Shown piece after piece: positions 44,345-53,442 of a stretch of 64,000 nucleotides of DNA. The position numbers and the translations under genes are program-made. Positions within the stretch are counted from its first letter, which is position 1, and each line of letters opens with the position of its first letter. The stretch is from JAKFWF01 sp963741505 (lineage in GTDB: Bacteria > Pseudomonadota > Alphaproteobacteria > Rhizobiales > Hyphomicrobiaceae): the NCBI GenBank assembly GCA_963741505.1, contig CAVUIJ010000011.1:62001-126000 (forward strand), read 5' to 3'. The notes under the pieces are model-generated. The model ran no database searches. It saw only the letters and a list, made by a program, of their open reading frames with translations, and was not told the origin of the DNA.

Positions 44345-45793
44345 TCAGCGCTTGTTCGTTCCGAATTGCCCGAATGCCGGTGGCGACAATTCGTCGATCG
44401 AGCGTCCGGCCCAGTCGAGCGAGGACGCCTTGGCCAGCGCCCGGCTTTGTGCGGCGTTCACACCATCTGCGGCTGCCGCATAGTCCATGGTGAGAACCCG
44501 GCCGTCCTTCACGACCTGGCGGCCGGCGACGAATACGTGACGCACGGCGCGGTCGGCGGCGGCGTAGATCAGGCTGCGCAAGGGCTCGCGCCGCGGTTGC
44601 ATGGCGGGGTGCGTGAGGTCGATCATCACCACGTCCGGCTTGGCACCGACCGCAAGCCGGCCGATGTCGCTGCGGCCGAGCAGCCGTGCGCCGCCGAGCG
44701 TTGCGCAGTTGAATATGTCGCCCGACGTGACGTTGTCCGGTGTTTCGGCGGTGATGCGGGCATAGATGCCGGCGTGGCGCATTTCCTCCAGCATATTGTG
44801 CGGATAGGTGTCGGTGCCAATGCCGACGTTGATGCCACTTCTGAGATATGAACCGAGATCGCGCAGCGTAATTCCCCGCCGCGCGAACACCGTCGGGCAG
44901 TGCGCGACCGACGTGCCGGTTTCGGCAAGGCGGGACTTGTCGGTGCGTGTCGGCCAGCGCACCCATGGATGGTGATCGAGGAAGATCCCGTGCGCGATCG
45001 AGGCGCGAGGCCCCAAGAAGCCGAGCTTGTCCAGCCATTGCACCGCGGTCAGGCCGGTGCGGCGAACCAATTCATTGAATTCGGTGATCGATTGGGCGCA
45101 GTGGACTTGGATCGGCAGATCGCGCTCCTGGGCCGCCGCGATCGATAGGCGCAGCAGTTCCTCGTTGCAGGTGTCGATTTGCGCCGGACAGACAAGTCCG
45201 CTCAGCCGGCCGCTGGGGTGCTTGACCGCCGCGTCGACGATCGCCAGCGCCTCGGCCATTGCCTTGCGGCCGGCGGCATCGTCGAGCTCGTACTCCACAA
45301 GGTAGCCGTTGCGCGTGAACCAGCGGCCATTGCGGTACATCGGCGCCAGGATCAACCGCATGCCGGACGCGGCCGCCCGATCGACCCAACCTTCGCTCGG
45401 GAATGACAGGTCGACCAGCGTGGTTACGCCCGACATCAGGAGTTCCGACCACGACATGTGGTTGAGATGCGGGATGCCCTCGGCATCGGCGCGGAACAGC
45501 CACAGGTATTCGTAGAGCGATGAATTGTAGAGTTTCGGCGTCCCGACCTCGTCGGTGAGCCCCTTGTTGCCGGGTTCGCTCGAAGGATGTGAATGCACGT
45601 TGACGAGGCCCGGCATCACCATCATGCCGCGGCCATCGATGGTCGTGTCGGCCTTGCCCGCGAAAGCCGATCCGAGATGCACGAGCTTGATTTCGTCGAA
45701 CACGACGTCACAGCCGCGGCGGTATTCGTGCGTCCCGGCCTCTTCGTCGTAGACGATCGCGAGTTCTGCGTTGGCAATGCGCGTCGTGGTCAT
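44345..45793 (-). CDS. amidohydrolase/chlorohydrolase-type metalloenzyme, copy 1
   Basis: The 482-residue amidohydrolase-superfamily enzyme has HSH in VNVHSHPSSEPGNKG, further histidines in QVHCAQS and IAHGIFLDHHP, and the catalytic Asp in GIGTDTYPHNML. This is the order of cytosine-deaminase/TrzN-type hydrolases. The start at 45793 was chosen to avoid overlap with the divergent gene. It is clearly paralogous to the gene at 45891-47348, which shares phrases such as CPAQIDT.EELLR, ETGT.VAHCP and PHN..EEMR. The substrate is not deducible; the neighbourhood suggests an N-acyl or ring compound. Confidence 0.82.
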   Translation of the reverse strand: MTTTRIANAELAIVYDEEAGTHEYRRGCDVVFDEIKLVHLGSAFAGKADTTIDGRGMMVMPGLVNVHSHPSSEPGNKGLTDEVGTPKLYNSSLYEYLWLFRADAEGIPHLNHMSWSELLMSGVTTLVDLSFPSEGWVDRAAASGMRLILAPMYRNGRWFTRNGYLVEYELDDAAGRKAMAEALAIVDAAVKHPSGRLSGLVCPAQIDTCNEELLRLSIAAAQERDLPIQVHCAQSITEFNELVRRTGLTAVQWLDKLGFLGPRASIAHGIFLDHHPWVRWPTRTDKSRLAETGTSVAHCPTVFARRGITLRDLGSYLRSGINVGIGTDTYPHNMLEEMRHAGIYARITAETPDNVTSGDIFNCATLGGARLLGRSDIGRLAVGAKPDVVMIDLTHPAMQPRREPLRSLIYAAADRAVRHVFVAGRQVVKDGRVLTMDYAAAADGVNAAQSRALAKASSLDWAGRSIDELSPPAFGQFGTNKR

Positions 45794-45890
45794 GACAATG
45801 GCGTCCCGTTGGTGGTGCTGAACCGTCTTGACGGCCCACGGCTTAGGCCCGACGCTCGGCAACATCGAAAAGCTGCAGCGAGGATCGGCG

Positions 45891-47348
45891 ATGCCGCCGG
45901 AGAATGCAATCAGCCCGTCGCTAATCCGGCATGCTTCGTGGGCGGTCCTGTGGGATGGCGATCGCGGACAGGCCTACAAGACCGACGTCGACGTGCGGCT
46001 GCGGAACGGTGAGATCGCGGCCGTTGCGCCGGGCGGCACAATTCCAGCCGAGCCCACCGATGTGGTGCTCGACGGGCGCGGATTGATGCTGATGCCGGGC
46101 CTTATCGACATCCACTCACATCCCTCGACCGAGCCGGGCTATCGCGGTGTTCGCGAGGATCACGGTGTGCCGGAGCAGCAGATGACCGGGTTGTTCGAGC
46201 GCTTGCAGGCGTTCAACCTCGACGCCCCTGGGCGCAAGGCTGCCGCCACCATGAGCTATGCCGAGATGCTGGCGTGCGGCATCACGACCGTGGCCGATCT
46301 TTCAAACGCCTTCGACGGCTGGCTCGATGTGATGCGCGCAAGCGGGCTCAGGGTGTACGCGGCGGCCGGCTTCGCCTCGGCGCGCTGGGGCATGTCGTCG
46401 CCGGCGGTCGTCACCTGGAATTGGGACGAGGCCGGCGGCCGCAGCAGTTTCGAGCGCACCAAGAAACTGCTCGACGACATCGACGCCGACGACACCGGCC
46501 GGCTCAGGAGCGTCGTCTATCCAGCGCAGATCGACACCGTCAGCGAGGAGCTGCTCCGCACGGCGTTTGCCTATGCCGAGGCGACGGACCGGCTGTTCAT
46601 GAGCCATCTCGCGCAAACCGTCATCGAGGTGCGCGAGATGATCCGCCGGCACGGCATCACGCCGGTCGCCTGGGCGCAAAGGATCGGCATCCTCGCGTCG
46701 CGCACGACAATGGGCCATTGCATCTTCCTCGACGATCATCCGCAGATCGGTTGGCACACCAAGCGCGACCTCGCCATCCTCGCCGAGACGGGCACGAACG
46801 TCGCCCACTGTCCCTCGCCGTTCGCGCGTTACGGCGCCGCAATGGATCACTTCGGGCGCTATCGGGCGGCCGGCGTCAACGTTGCGATCGGTACCGACGT
46901 TGCGCCGCACAACCTGATCGAAGAGATGCGCACCGCAATCCTGGCCGGGCGGCTCGCCAGCGCCGACGTTCGCTCGATCGATGCCGGGTCGGCGTTTCAC
47001 GCGGCGACGATCGGCGGCGCGACGGCGCTCGGCCGCCGCGATCTCGGTCGCATCGCACCCGGCGCCAAAGCCGACCTCGTGCTGGTCGATCTTAGCCATC
47101 CGCTGATGCAGCCGGCGCGCGATCCACTCCGCTCGCTGATCTATCACGCCGCCGATCGCGCGGTGCGCACGGTGATCGTCGATGGCCGGGTCGTCTACGA
47201 CAACGGCAAGGCGCTAGGGCTTGATACGGCAACAGCCGCCGCAACGGTCACGGAGTCCCAGGCAAGAATGCTGCGCGATGCCGCAAATCGGGACTATGCC
47301 GGCCGGGACGGTGATGCCATCAGTCCGTTGTGCCTGCCCCTGCGGTAA
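45891..47348 (+). CDS. amidohydrolase/chlorohydrolase-type metalloenzyme, copy 2
   Basis: The 485-residue paralogue of the divergent neighbour has HSH in IDIHSHPSTEPGYRG, MSHLAQTV, TMGHCIFLDDHP and catalytic Asp in AIGTDVAPHNLI. In place of QVHCAQS it has FMSHLAQT, so the third metal histidine is kept. The ATG at 45891 follows GAGGAT. The two enzymes are divergent with a 97-base shared promoter region, so they are probably co-expressed or counter-regulated. Confidence 0.82.
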   Translation: MPPENAISPSLIRHASWAVLWDGDRGQAYKTDVDVRLRNGEIAAVAPGGTIPAEPTDVVLDGRGLMLMPGLIDIHSHPSTEPGYRGVREDHGVPEQQMTGLFERLQAFNLDAPGRKAAATMSYAEMLACGITTVADLSNAFDGWLDVMRASGLRVYAAAGFASARWGMSSPAVVTWNWDEAGGRSSFERTKKLLDDIDADDTGRLRSVVYPAQIDTVSEELLRTAFAYAEATDRLFMSHLAQTVIEVREMIRRHGITPVAWAQRIGILASRTTMGHCIFLDDHPQIGWHTKRDLAILAETGTNVAHCPSPFARYGAAMDHFGRYRAAGVNVAIGTDVAPHNLIEEMRTAILAGRLASADVRSIDAGSAFHAATIGGATALGRRDLGRIAPGAKADLVLVDLSHPLMQPARDPLRSLIYHAADRAVRTVIVDGRVVYDNGKALGLDTATAAATVTESQARMLRDAANRDYAGRDGDAISPLCLPLR

Positions 47349-47498
47349 TCGTTGCGTTGCGAACGGCAGGGTCGACAATGTAGAGCGCAATACGAGTGAC
47401 CGCTGGGCAGGTCGGGTAGAGCACTGTTGGCGACCTGGACCTGCGGACCCAACTTCAATGCATCACCCTCGGCACGTCGACATATTCGCTGGTTGGCA

Positions 47499-48545
47499 TC
47501 AGTCGTTCGTGTCAGTGCCGAGATGGAACAGGCAATCACCGCGCTCGCATCGCGACGGCAGGCGCTTGCAGAGCACAAGACCAGCGCGCTTGAACGCCAA
47601 TTCCGCCGGCGCCCGCCAAGGCGTATCGACAAAATGTATGCGCGCAGCTGGCGCGCCAGCCTTTACGTCGGCGCCGGGCTCGACCAGCGGCTCGTACACT
47701 CCCGACTCGCTCGCATACACGTAGTAGTCATCGCCGCCGACCTCGGTCAGCCGCGTCTCGACCGACGGCGGCACGTCGACGTCGTGCAGCATGCCGATGT
47801 GGGCCAGCGCCCGACGCAAGCCATTCTCGGCCACGCCAAGGCTCGCGACGGTCAACGTTCCGCCGCCGCCGAGCTCGGTTCCGATGGCCACGACACCGCG
47901 ACGCCGGCATCCGGACGTGAACGTGCGCCCGCCGCCCTGCGGCGCAGCGAGGAGATAGCTGACCGGTGCACCGAAGGCCTTCAGCAGGTCGAGACAGCGC
48001 TGGGTGTAGACCGGATCGGGATCGCGCACCGCGAGCCCGCTCGGCACATACATCAGCGAGCTGCCGCCGGAATGCAGGTCGATCGCATAGTCGACACCGT
48101 TGAGCAGCACCTGCTCGACCCAGAAGGCGATCTGCTCGGTAATGGTTCCGTTCTGATCGCCGGGATAGGCGCGGTTCATGTTGACCGAATCGATCGGCGA
48201 CGTCCGCGTCGCCGCGATCGCGGCCGGGAAATTCGCCGACGGCAGAATGACGAGCCGGCCCCTGACGTGGCGCGGCTCCAGCGAGCGGATCAGGTTGGCG
48301 AGCGCCAGCTGGCCCTCCCATTCGTCGCCGTGATTGCCGGCGATCAGCACGACGCTCGGGCCGGTGCCGTTGGCAATGCGCGCAATCGGAATCGGTATCC
48401 AGCCATAGGCCGAGCGGTGCACCGAGTGTGGCACGCGCAGAAAGCCCACGGCCTTGCCCTGCGCCGACAGATCGATATCGGCATAAAGGCTGCTTACCGC
48501 GCCGAATTCGGTCGCCACGGGCGTTGTCCCGGGGGTGGTGCTCAT
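47499..48545 (-). CDS. succinylglutamate desuccinylase/aspartoacylase-family deacylase (DoeB-like)
   Basis: The 348-residue zinc hydrolase has the metal motif GNHGDEWEG (His and Glu) near 71-79, the third ligand in AIDLHSGG, and an acidic residue in AIGTELGGGG. It resembles N-acetyl-2,4-diaminobutyrate deacetylase-type (DoeB) enzymes of the AstE/AspA family. It follows the creatininase gene after 18 bases on the same strand, in the operon led by the amino-acid transporter. Confidence 0.8.
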   Translation of the reverse strand: MSTTPGTTPVATEFGAVSSLYADIDLSAQGKAVGFLRVPHSVHRSAYGWIPIPIARIANGTGPSVVLIAGNHGDEWEGQLALANLIRSLEPRHVRGRLVILPSANFPAAIAATRTSPIDSVNMNRAYPGDQNGTITEQIAFWVEQVLLNGVDYAIDLHSGGSSLMYVPSGLAVRDPDPVYTQRCLDLLKAFGAPVSYLLAAPQGGGRTFTSGCRRRGVVAIGTELGGGGTLTVASLGVAENGLRRALAHIGMLHDVDVPPSVETRLTEVGGDDYYVYASESGVYEPLVEPGADVKAGAPAARIHFVDTPWRAPAELAFKRAGLVLCKRLPSRCERGDCLFHLGTDTND

Positions 48546-48563
48546 GGTGTCTCCTGGATTTCC

Positions 48564-49340
48564 TCAGATGGCCTCGGCCCACAGCCGCTCGTTCAACAGC
48601 GCCTGCGCGACCGCCTCGGCGATTGCCTCGAGCAGTCGTTCGCCCTTCTCCGGAGTGGCAGCGCCGGCCTCGCCGATGACACCGATCATCGAGCGGCTGG
48701 ACAGCTGCCGCCAGCGATAAACACCAGGGTTGACGCTCGGGATTGCCGCGAGCCCCGGCACCAGATCGCCACGCATCTGCGCCAACTCGCCGCGATCGAT
48801 CAGCTCAGGCGTCAGCGCCAGCATCATCGACGTTTCCGCCTCACACGCATGCAGCAACGCCGTCTGCTTCTCCAGGATCGCGGCGATCTGCGCCTGCGCA
48901 ATCGACCAGTAGGTGCCGCCGGCGAGTGGAATGCGGTGCTTGACCGTGAATTCCGTGATGAACGTGTATATTCCGTCCGTGTTGCCGCCGTGCCCATTGA
49001 GGATGAAGATCCGCTTGAAGCCGGCACGCATGGCAGATCGGCAGGCGCAATCGAGTACGGCGGCCATCGTCGGATAGTCGAGCGTGATGGTGCCATTGAG
49101 CGAGACGTGATGCTCGCTCATGCCAAACGGGATGGTTGGCGTCACGATGGTCGGATGTGCTGCGCTCATGCGCCTGGCGGACCGATGGGCGACCTCAGTG
49201 ACGAGCCGCGAGTCGGTCTGCACCGGCAGATGCGGACCGTGCTGCTCGGTCGATCCGATCGGCACGATGACAATGGCGTCGCGTGCGGCCAACGCCTTGA
49301 TCTCGGCGGCCTTGAGGCGCGCCCATTCGATCTCGCTCAT
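48564..49340 (-). CDS. creatininase-family amidohydrolase
   Basis: The 258-residue protein has the creatininase metal motif GSTEQHGPHLPVQTDSR (Glu, His, Asp) at about 29-45, ILNGHGGNTDG near 113-122 and HACEAETSMML. The family hydrolyses cyclic amides (creatinine, formamide rings). It sits between the periplasmic binding protein and the deacylase, so the operon may import and sequentially hydrolyse a nitrogen compound. Confidence 0.85.
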   Translation of the reverse strand: MSEIEWARLKAAEIKALAARDAIVIVPIGSTEQHGPHLPVQTDSRLVTEVAHRSARRMSAAHPTIVTPTIPFGMSEHHVSLNGTITLDYPTMAAVLDCACRSAMRAGFKRIFILNGHGGNTDGIYTFITEFTVKHRIPLAGGTYWSIAQAQIAAILEKQTALLHACEAETSMMLALTPELIDRGELAQMRGDLVPGLAAIPSVNPGVYRWRQLSSRSMIGVIGEAGAATPEKGERLLEAIAEAVAQALLNERLWAEAI

Positions 49341-49404
49341 GTCGTGTCTCCGGATGGCAATGTTCGGGGGGATGGCGGCACGCCTGCCGCCATCGGCGCC
49401 GCCG

Positions 49405-50187
49405 TCACAGCGTCGGCAGCGGCACCATCGGCTGCGCCAGCCACTTGCGGTGCAGCTTGTCCAACTCGCCGTTCATCGAGTTGAAGAAGATGAAGCTGTT
49501 GAGCCACTGCAGCATGGTCAACTCGCCCATCTTGACGCCCATGTGCGCCGGGCTGCGGCGAATGACGAACTTCTGCTCGAACTCCTTGGTTGGCGCGCGT
49601 TTCATCAGGTCCGGGACGATCAGGCTGTTGGTGGCGAACAGATCGGCCTGCCCGGTGATGTAGGCGGTCGCCGCCGTCGCATCGTCCTCGGTGCGCATGA
49701 TGTTGGCTTTCGGGTTCATCGCGGCGAGCCCGAGATCCTGCGTCGTGCCTTTTGCGGCGACGACACGCAATGAACCCAGATCGTCCGCCGACTTGACGTT
49801 GGCACTCTTCGGCCCATAGACGGCGAGGCTGGTGTCGGCATAGGGCGCGGTGAACATGATCTGCTTTGCCCGCTCCGGCGTCAGCCCCATGACCGAGATC
49901 ACCATGTCGACCTTGTCGGTCAGCAGAAACGGGATGCGGTTCGCGCCCGTCACCTGCTGCAGCTCGACTTTCACGCCGAGCGCCTTGCCGACCATCTCGG
50001 CCAGGTCGACATCGAAGCCCTCGGCCTTGCGCTCCTGGTTCTGGGAACCGAACGGCGGCACATCAAGCGGTACCGCAATGCGGATGACACCGTTCTTGAG
50101 CACGTCGGCGAAGGTATCGGCATGCGCCGGTGTACCAAGTAGGATCATCGATACGAGCAAGGCACATGTTGTAAGCAGGCGTTGCAT
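49405..50187 (-). CDS. polar amino-acid type periplasmic binding protein
   Basis: The 260-residue family 3 solute-binding protein has a signal peptide (ending AHA near 24). The fold begins VLKNGVIRIAVPLDVPPFGS and shows the hinge VDMVISVMGLTPERAKQ. It is encoded after the ATPase gene of the same transporter. The ligand is unknown, probably an amino acid or derivative. Confidence 0.9.
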   Translation of the reverse strand: MQRLLTTCALLVSMILLGTPAHADTFADVLKNGVIRIAVPLDVPPFGSQNQERKAEGFDVDLAEMVGKALGVKVELQQVTGANRIPFLLTDKVDMVISVMGLTPERAKQIMFTAPYADTSLAVYGPKSANVKSADDLGSLRVVAAKGTTQDLGLAAMNPKANIMRTEDDATAATAYITGQADLFATNSLIVPDLMKRAPTKEFEQKFVIRRSPAHMGVKMGELTMLQWLNSFIFFNSMNGELDKLHRKWLAQPMVPLPTL

Positions 50188-50239
50188 GCGGGCACTCCTT
50201 GTGACTGGACCAGCGACACTTCACGAATGCAGTGATGTT

Positions 50240-50971
50240 TCAGTGCAGAACGGCGTCGAGAAAACTCACAAGCTCGGGTGTTTGCGGATCGGACAGCAAG
50301 TCCACGGCGCGGCCTTCCTCGCGGATACGCCCCTCGTGCATGAATATTAGGCGCGTTGCGACGCGCCGCGCAAAGCCCATTTCGTGCGTTACCAGCATCA
50401 TCGTCATGCCGTCGCGTGCCACCTGCTCCAACACTTTCAGCACCTCGCCCGTCAACTCGGGATCGAGCGCCGACGTCACCTCGTCGAGCAGCATCAGCTG
50501 CGGCTGCATCGCCAGTGAGCGGGCGATGGCGACGCGCTGCTGCTGGCCGCCCGATAGCTGGTCGGGATAGGCATCGATCTTCTCGGCTAGACCTACGCGC
50601 GCCAGGACCTTGGCAGCCAGTTCACGAGCCGCCCCAGGATCCATGCCCTTCACGACGCGGGGGGCCAGCGTTATGTTTTTCTCGACGGACAGATGCGGAA
50701 AGAGATTGAAGCTCTGGAAGACGATGCCGACCTGCTGACGCAACTTCCGCAGATCGGTCGCCGGGTCATTGACAACCGTGCCGCCAAATACGATCCGCCC
50801 GCCCTGAATCGGCTCCAGACCGTTGATGCAGCGCAGCAGCGTGCTCTTGCCGGAGCCGGAGCGGCCGATGACGGCGATGATCTCGCCCGCCTCGATGGCA
50901 AGCGATACGCCGTCGAGCACGGTGTTGGTGCCGTAGCGTTTGACGACGCCGGTGATCTCAACGAGCGACAC
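50240..50971 (-). CDS. polar amino-acid ABC transporter ATPase (GlnQ-type)
   Basis: The 243-residue ATPase has Walker A GRSGSGKST near 36-44, the Q-loop in VFQSFNLFPHLSV, signature LSGGQQQR, Walker B LMLLDEVTSALDP (with Val after DE) and switch His in VTHEMGFAR. It overlaps the second permease gene by 14 bases and belongs to the operon divergent from the IclR regulator. Confidence 0.94.
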   Translation of the reverse strand: MSLVEITGVVKRYGTNTVLDGVSLAIEAGEIIAVIGRSGSGKSTLLRCINGLEPIQGGRIVFGGTVVNDPATDLRKLRQQVGIVFQSFNLFPHLSVEKNITLAPRVVKGMDPGAARELAAKVLARVGLAEKIDAYPDQLSGGQQQRVAIARSLAMQPQLMLLDEVTSALDPELTGEVLKVLEQVARDGMTMMLVTHEMGFARRVATRLIFMHEGRIREEGRAVDLLSDPQTPELVSFLDAVLH

Positions 50972-51611
50972 GCATCCTCCTCTCGAGGTTCCGGCTCAAC
51001 TGCGTCAGCGGGAAGCAGAGCGCGAAATAGATCGCCGCCACGGTGATGTAGACGCTGAACGGGCGATAGGTGGCCGCGTTGACCAGCTGCCCTTCGCGGG
51101 TCAACTCGATGAAGCCGATTACCGCCGCCAGCGACGTGTTCTTGATGAGCTGGACAAGAAAGCCGACCGTCGGCGGAATGGCAATGCGCAGTGCCTGCGG
51201 CACGATCACGTAGCGCAGCTGCTGGCCGAAGCTGAGCCCGAGCGAGCTGCCCGCCTCCCACTGCTGCGGCGGTATTGCCACCAGGCACCCGCGCCAAATC
51301 TCGCCGAGGAACGCGCCGGCGTAGATGGAATAGGCGATCATCGCCGCGATCCACGGCGAGACTTGCACCTTCGTCATGATCGGCAGACCGAAGAAGAAGA
51401 CGAACAGCCATGCCAGCAGCGGAATACCCTGCACCGCCGCGACATAGGTGGCGCCGAGCGCGCGCAGCAGCCGATAGGGGGCGACCCGCAGCAGCGCCAC
51501 CAGCAGGCCGACAATGCCCCCGCCGATGAATGCAAGCACGGTCAGCGCCAGCGTCCAGCGCGCCGCCAGCACGAGATAGTAGACGTCGACCAGATTGAAT
51601 TCCCGGATCAT
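50958..51611 (-). CDS. polar amino-acid ABC permease, second subunit
   Basis: The 217-residue inner-membrane protein has a typical HisM/GlnP topology and LPFAGYI-like N-terminal helices (LVLAARWTLALTVLAFIGGG). The EAA region lies near GSSLGLSFGQQLRYVIVPQA. It overlaps the first permease gene by four bases. Confidence 0.92.
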   Translation of the reverse strand: MIREFNLVDVYYLVLAARWTLALTVLAFIGGGIVGLLVALLRVAPYRLLRALGATYVAAVQGIPLLAWLFVFFFGLPIMTKVQVSPWIAAMIAYSIYAGAFLGEIWRGCLVAIPPQQWEAGSSLGLSFGQQLRYVIVPQALRIAIPPTVGFLVQLIKNTSLAAVIGFIELTREGQLVNAATYRPFSVYITVAAIYFALCFPLTQLSRNLERRMRVAR

Positions 51612-52270
51612 CGGCGACCGAACGCAATCCGGCCGACGCCCGCGAACATGATCCGCAGGGCCAGGGCCAAGGCGAGGTAGATGAACGCCACGACGAGGTA
51701 GATCTCGAAATCCCGGAAGGTTCGCGACTGGATGATCGATGCGACGTGGAACAGATCGGGCGCCGAGATCTGCGAAACGATGCTGGTAGCCAGCATCATC
51801 AGTACGAACTGGCTGGTCAGCGCCGGATAGACGATCTTCAATGCCGGGAACATCACGACGTGGCGAAACACCTGCAGCCCGGACAGCCCGAGCGAATGGC
51901 CGGCTTCGATCTGAGCGCGCGGAATGGCCTCGAGCCCGGCGCGGATGATCTCCGCCGTATAGGCCCCAAGATTGATCGTCAGCGCGATCAGGCTCGCCGT
52001 CATGGCGTCGAGGCGCACGCCGAGGCCTGGCAAGCCGAAGAACACGATGAAGAGCTGCACGATGAGCGGCGTATTGCGAATGATCTCGACATAGGCGGCG
52101 CTGACGGCACGGATGGTGGCGCCACCATAGACCCGCATGCTCGCGACGATCGCGCCGAGGACGAATCCTGCGGCGATCGTCACGGCCGACAGCAACAGTG
52201 TGACCCCGATCCCCTCTAGCAGGAAGTCCTGCTGCGCCCAGATGTCACGGAAGTTGAAGACATAACCCAT
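51608..52270 (-). CDS. polar amino-acid ABC permease, first subunit
   Basis: The 220-residue HisQ/GlnP-type permease has EAA-like GHSLGLSGLQVFRHVVMFPA and helices LLLSAVTIAAGFVLGAIV and NTPLIVQLFIVFFGLPG. It is the first gene of the amino-acid transporter operon, transcribed away from the IclR gene. Confidence 0.92.
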   Translation of the reverse strand: MGYVFNFRDIWAQQDFLLEGIGVTLLLSAVTIAAGFVLGAIVASMRVYGGATIRAVSAAYVEIIRNTPLIVQLFIVFFGLPGLGVRLDAMTASLIALTINLGAYTAEIIRAGLEAIPRAQIEAGHSLGLSGLQVFRHVVMFPALKIVYPALTSQFVLMMLATSIVSQISAPDLFHVASIIQSRTFRDFEIYLVVAFIYLALALALRIMFAGVGRIAFGRR

Positions 52271-52333
52271 AGGTGCCGCAGTCGATGGCTTCCTGGAGAC
52301 AGTCGAACATGCTTTTTATCCACGCTAACGTTG

Positions 52334-52347
52334 CTTCACTTATGAAG
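52334..52347. promoter_or_regulatory. palindrome in the IclR/transporter intergenic region
   Basis: CTTCA and TGAAG arms flank a four-base spacer, halfway between the permease start and the IclR gene start. It is a plausible binding site for the adjacent IclR regulator. Confidence 0.4.
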
Positions 52348-52414
52348 TCAAGACGCATATATAAAGCGAAACGGCTGTGCGAACGGCGAGACTTCACGCC
52401 AGCGAGACGATCGA

Positions 52415-53194
52415 ATGACAGTACGCAAACTTCCATCAGGCCGGCGCCGCACCACCTACTCCGCGCCGGCGCTGGAGAAGGGCCTCGATATCATCGAGTT
52501 GTTGGCCACGATGCAGCGGCCGATGGCAACCCGCGAGATTGCCGAACGGCTGAACCGTTCGAAGGGCGAGATCTTCAGGATGGTTTTTGTCCTGGTCGAG
52601 CGTGGCTACCTGAAGCGCGATGCCGCGAGTGACGAACTCGCGTTGACCAACCGTCTTTTCGATATCGGCATGCGTACGCCGCGGGCACGCCAGCTGATCG
52701 AGGTCGCGGTTCCAGCGCTCGAACGTCTTTGTGATGAAAGCGGACAGTCCGCGCATTTGGTCGTCGTCAACAACGGCGAAACCGTCGTGGTCGCCAGTAC
52801 TTCCGGACGGTCGGACATCAGCTTCTCATTGCGGTTGGGCTATCGCAGGCCAGCTCTCGCATCGACATCTGGCCAGATCATCATTGCATTCCAGGATGGT
52901 GCGCAACGCGCGAGAATCATTGCGGAATGTCGAGCGGCATCAAGTCATGCCGTGCCGGTGGCAAGACTGGGCAAGAGGCTTGATGCTATTGCGCAGCGGG
53001 GCTATCTGATCGCCGAGAGCCACGACCAAGTTGGCATCACCGATATTGGCGCACCGATCCTGGACCGGCAGGGCCATGCGCTTGCTGGCGTCACCGTGCC
53101 CTACCTAAATCGGCGCGGCTCACCGCCGCGACATGAGCAAGTGCTGCAACTGCTGTTGCAGACTTGTCGCTCGATCAGTGAGGCGCTGAAATGA
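52415..53194 (+). CDS. IclR-family transcriptional regulator
   Basis: The 259-residue protein has an N-terminal winged helix (residues about 18-80: LEKGLDIIELLATMQRPMAT, then the recognition region REIAERLNRSKGEIFRM) and a ligand-binding GAF-like domain (about 95-255, with DESGQSAHLVV and GILDR-like APILDRQGHALAGVTVP). It is divergent to the amino-acid transporter operon, which it probably controls according to a small ligand. The ATG start is unambiguous. Confidence 0.93.
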   Translation: MTVRKLPSGRRRTTYSAPALEKGLDIIELLATMQRPMATREIAERLNRSKGEIFRMVFVLVERGYLKRDAASDELALTNRLFDIGMRTPRARQLIEVAVPALERLCDESGQSAHLVVVNNGETVVVASTSGRSDISFSLRLGYRRPALASTSGQIIIAFQDGAQRARIIAECRAASSHAVPVARLGKRLDAIAQRGYLIAESHDQVGITDIGAPILDRQGHALAGVTVPYLNRRGSPPRHEQVLQLLLQTCRSISEALK

Positions 53195-53442
53195 TCCTTG
53201 AGCTGAATGTGGTCGCGACCTGCGCTCAAATAGTTGTGCATTCTCGGATGCTGCCAACGAAGCTTCGGGGCGTGCTGCGGGTGGCACAATTCGTCGGTAT
53301 CTGACGCCGCCGAGCGGAAATATGGATCGTTATCGCATTCGCTCGGCGCAGCGACAGTGTGAGATGCTCCGGCTGTGATTGCATGATCGGCGCATTTTGA
53401 TCTTCCCGGCGCTCGAAGCTAGAGCGGTCGCGCCCAACCCCA

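Noticed and set aside
53191..53304. A 37-codon frame overlapping the IclR stop (ATGA)
   Set aside because: The overlap is suggestive, but the sequence has no ribosome-binding site of its own, no membrane or domain pattern, and no sign of conservation.
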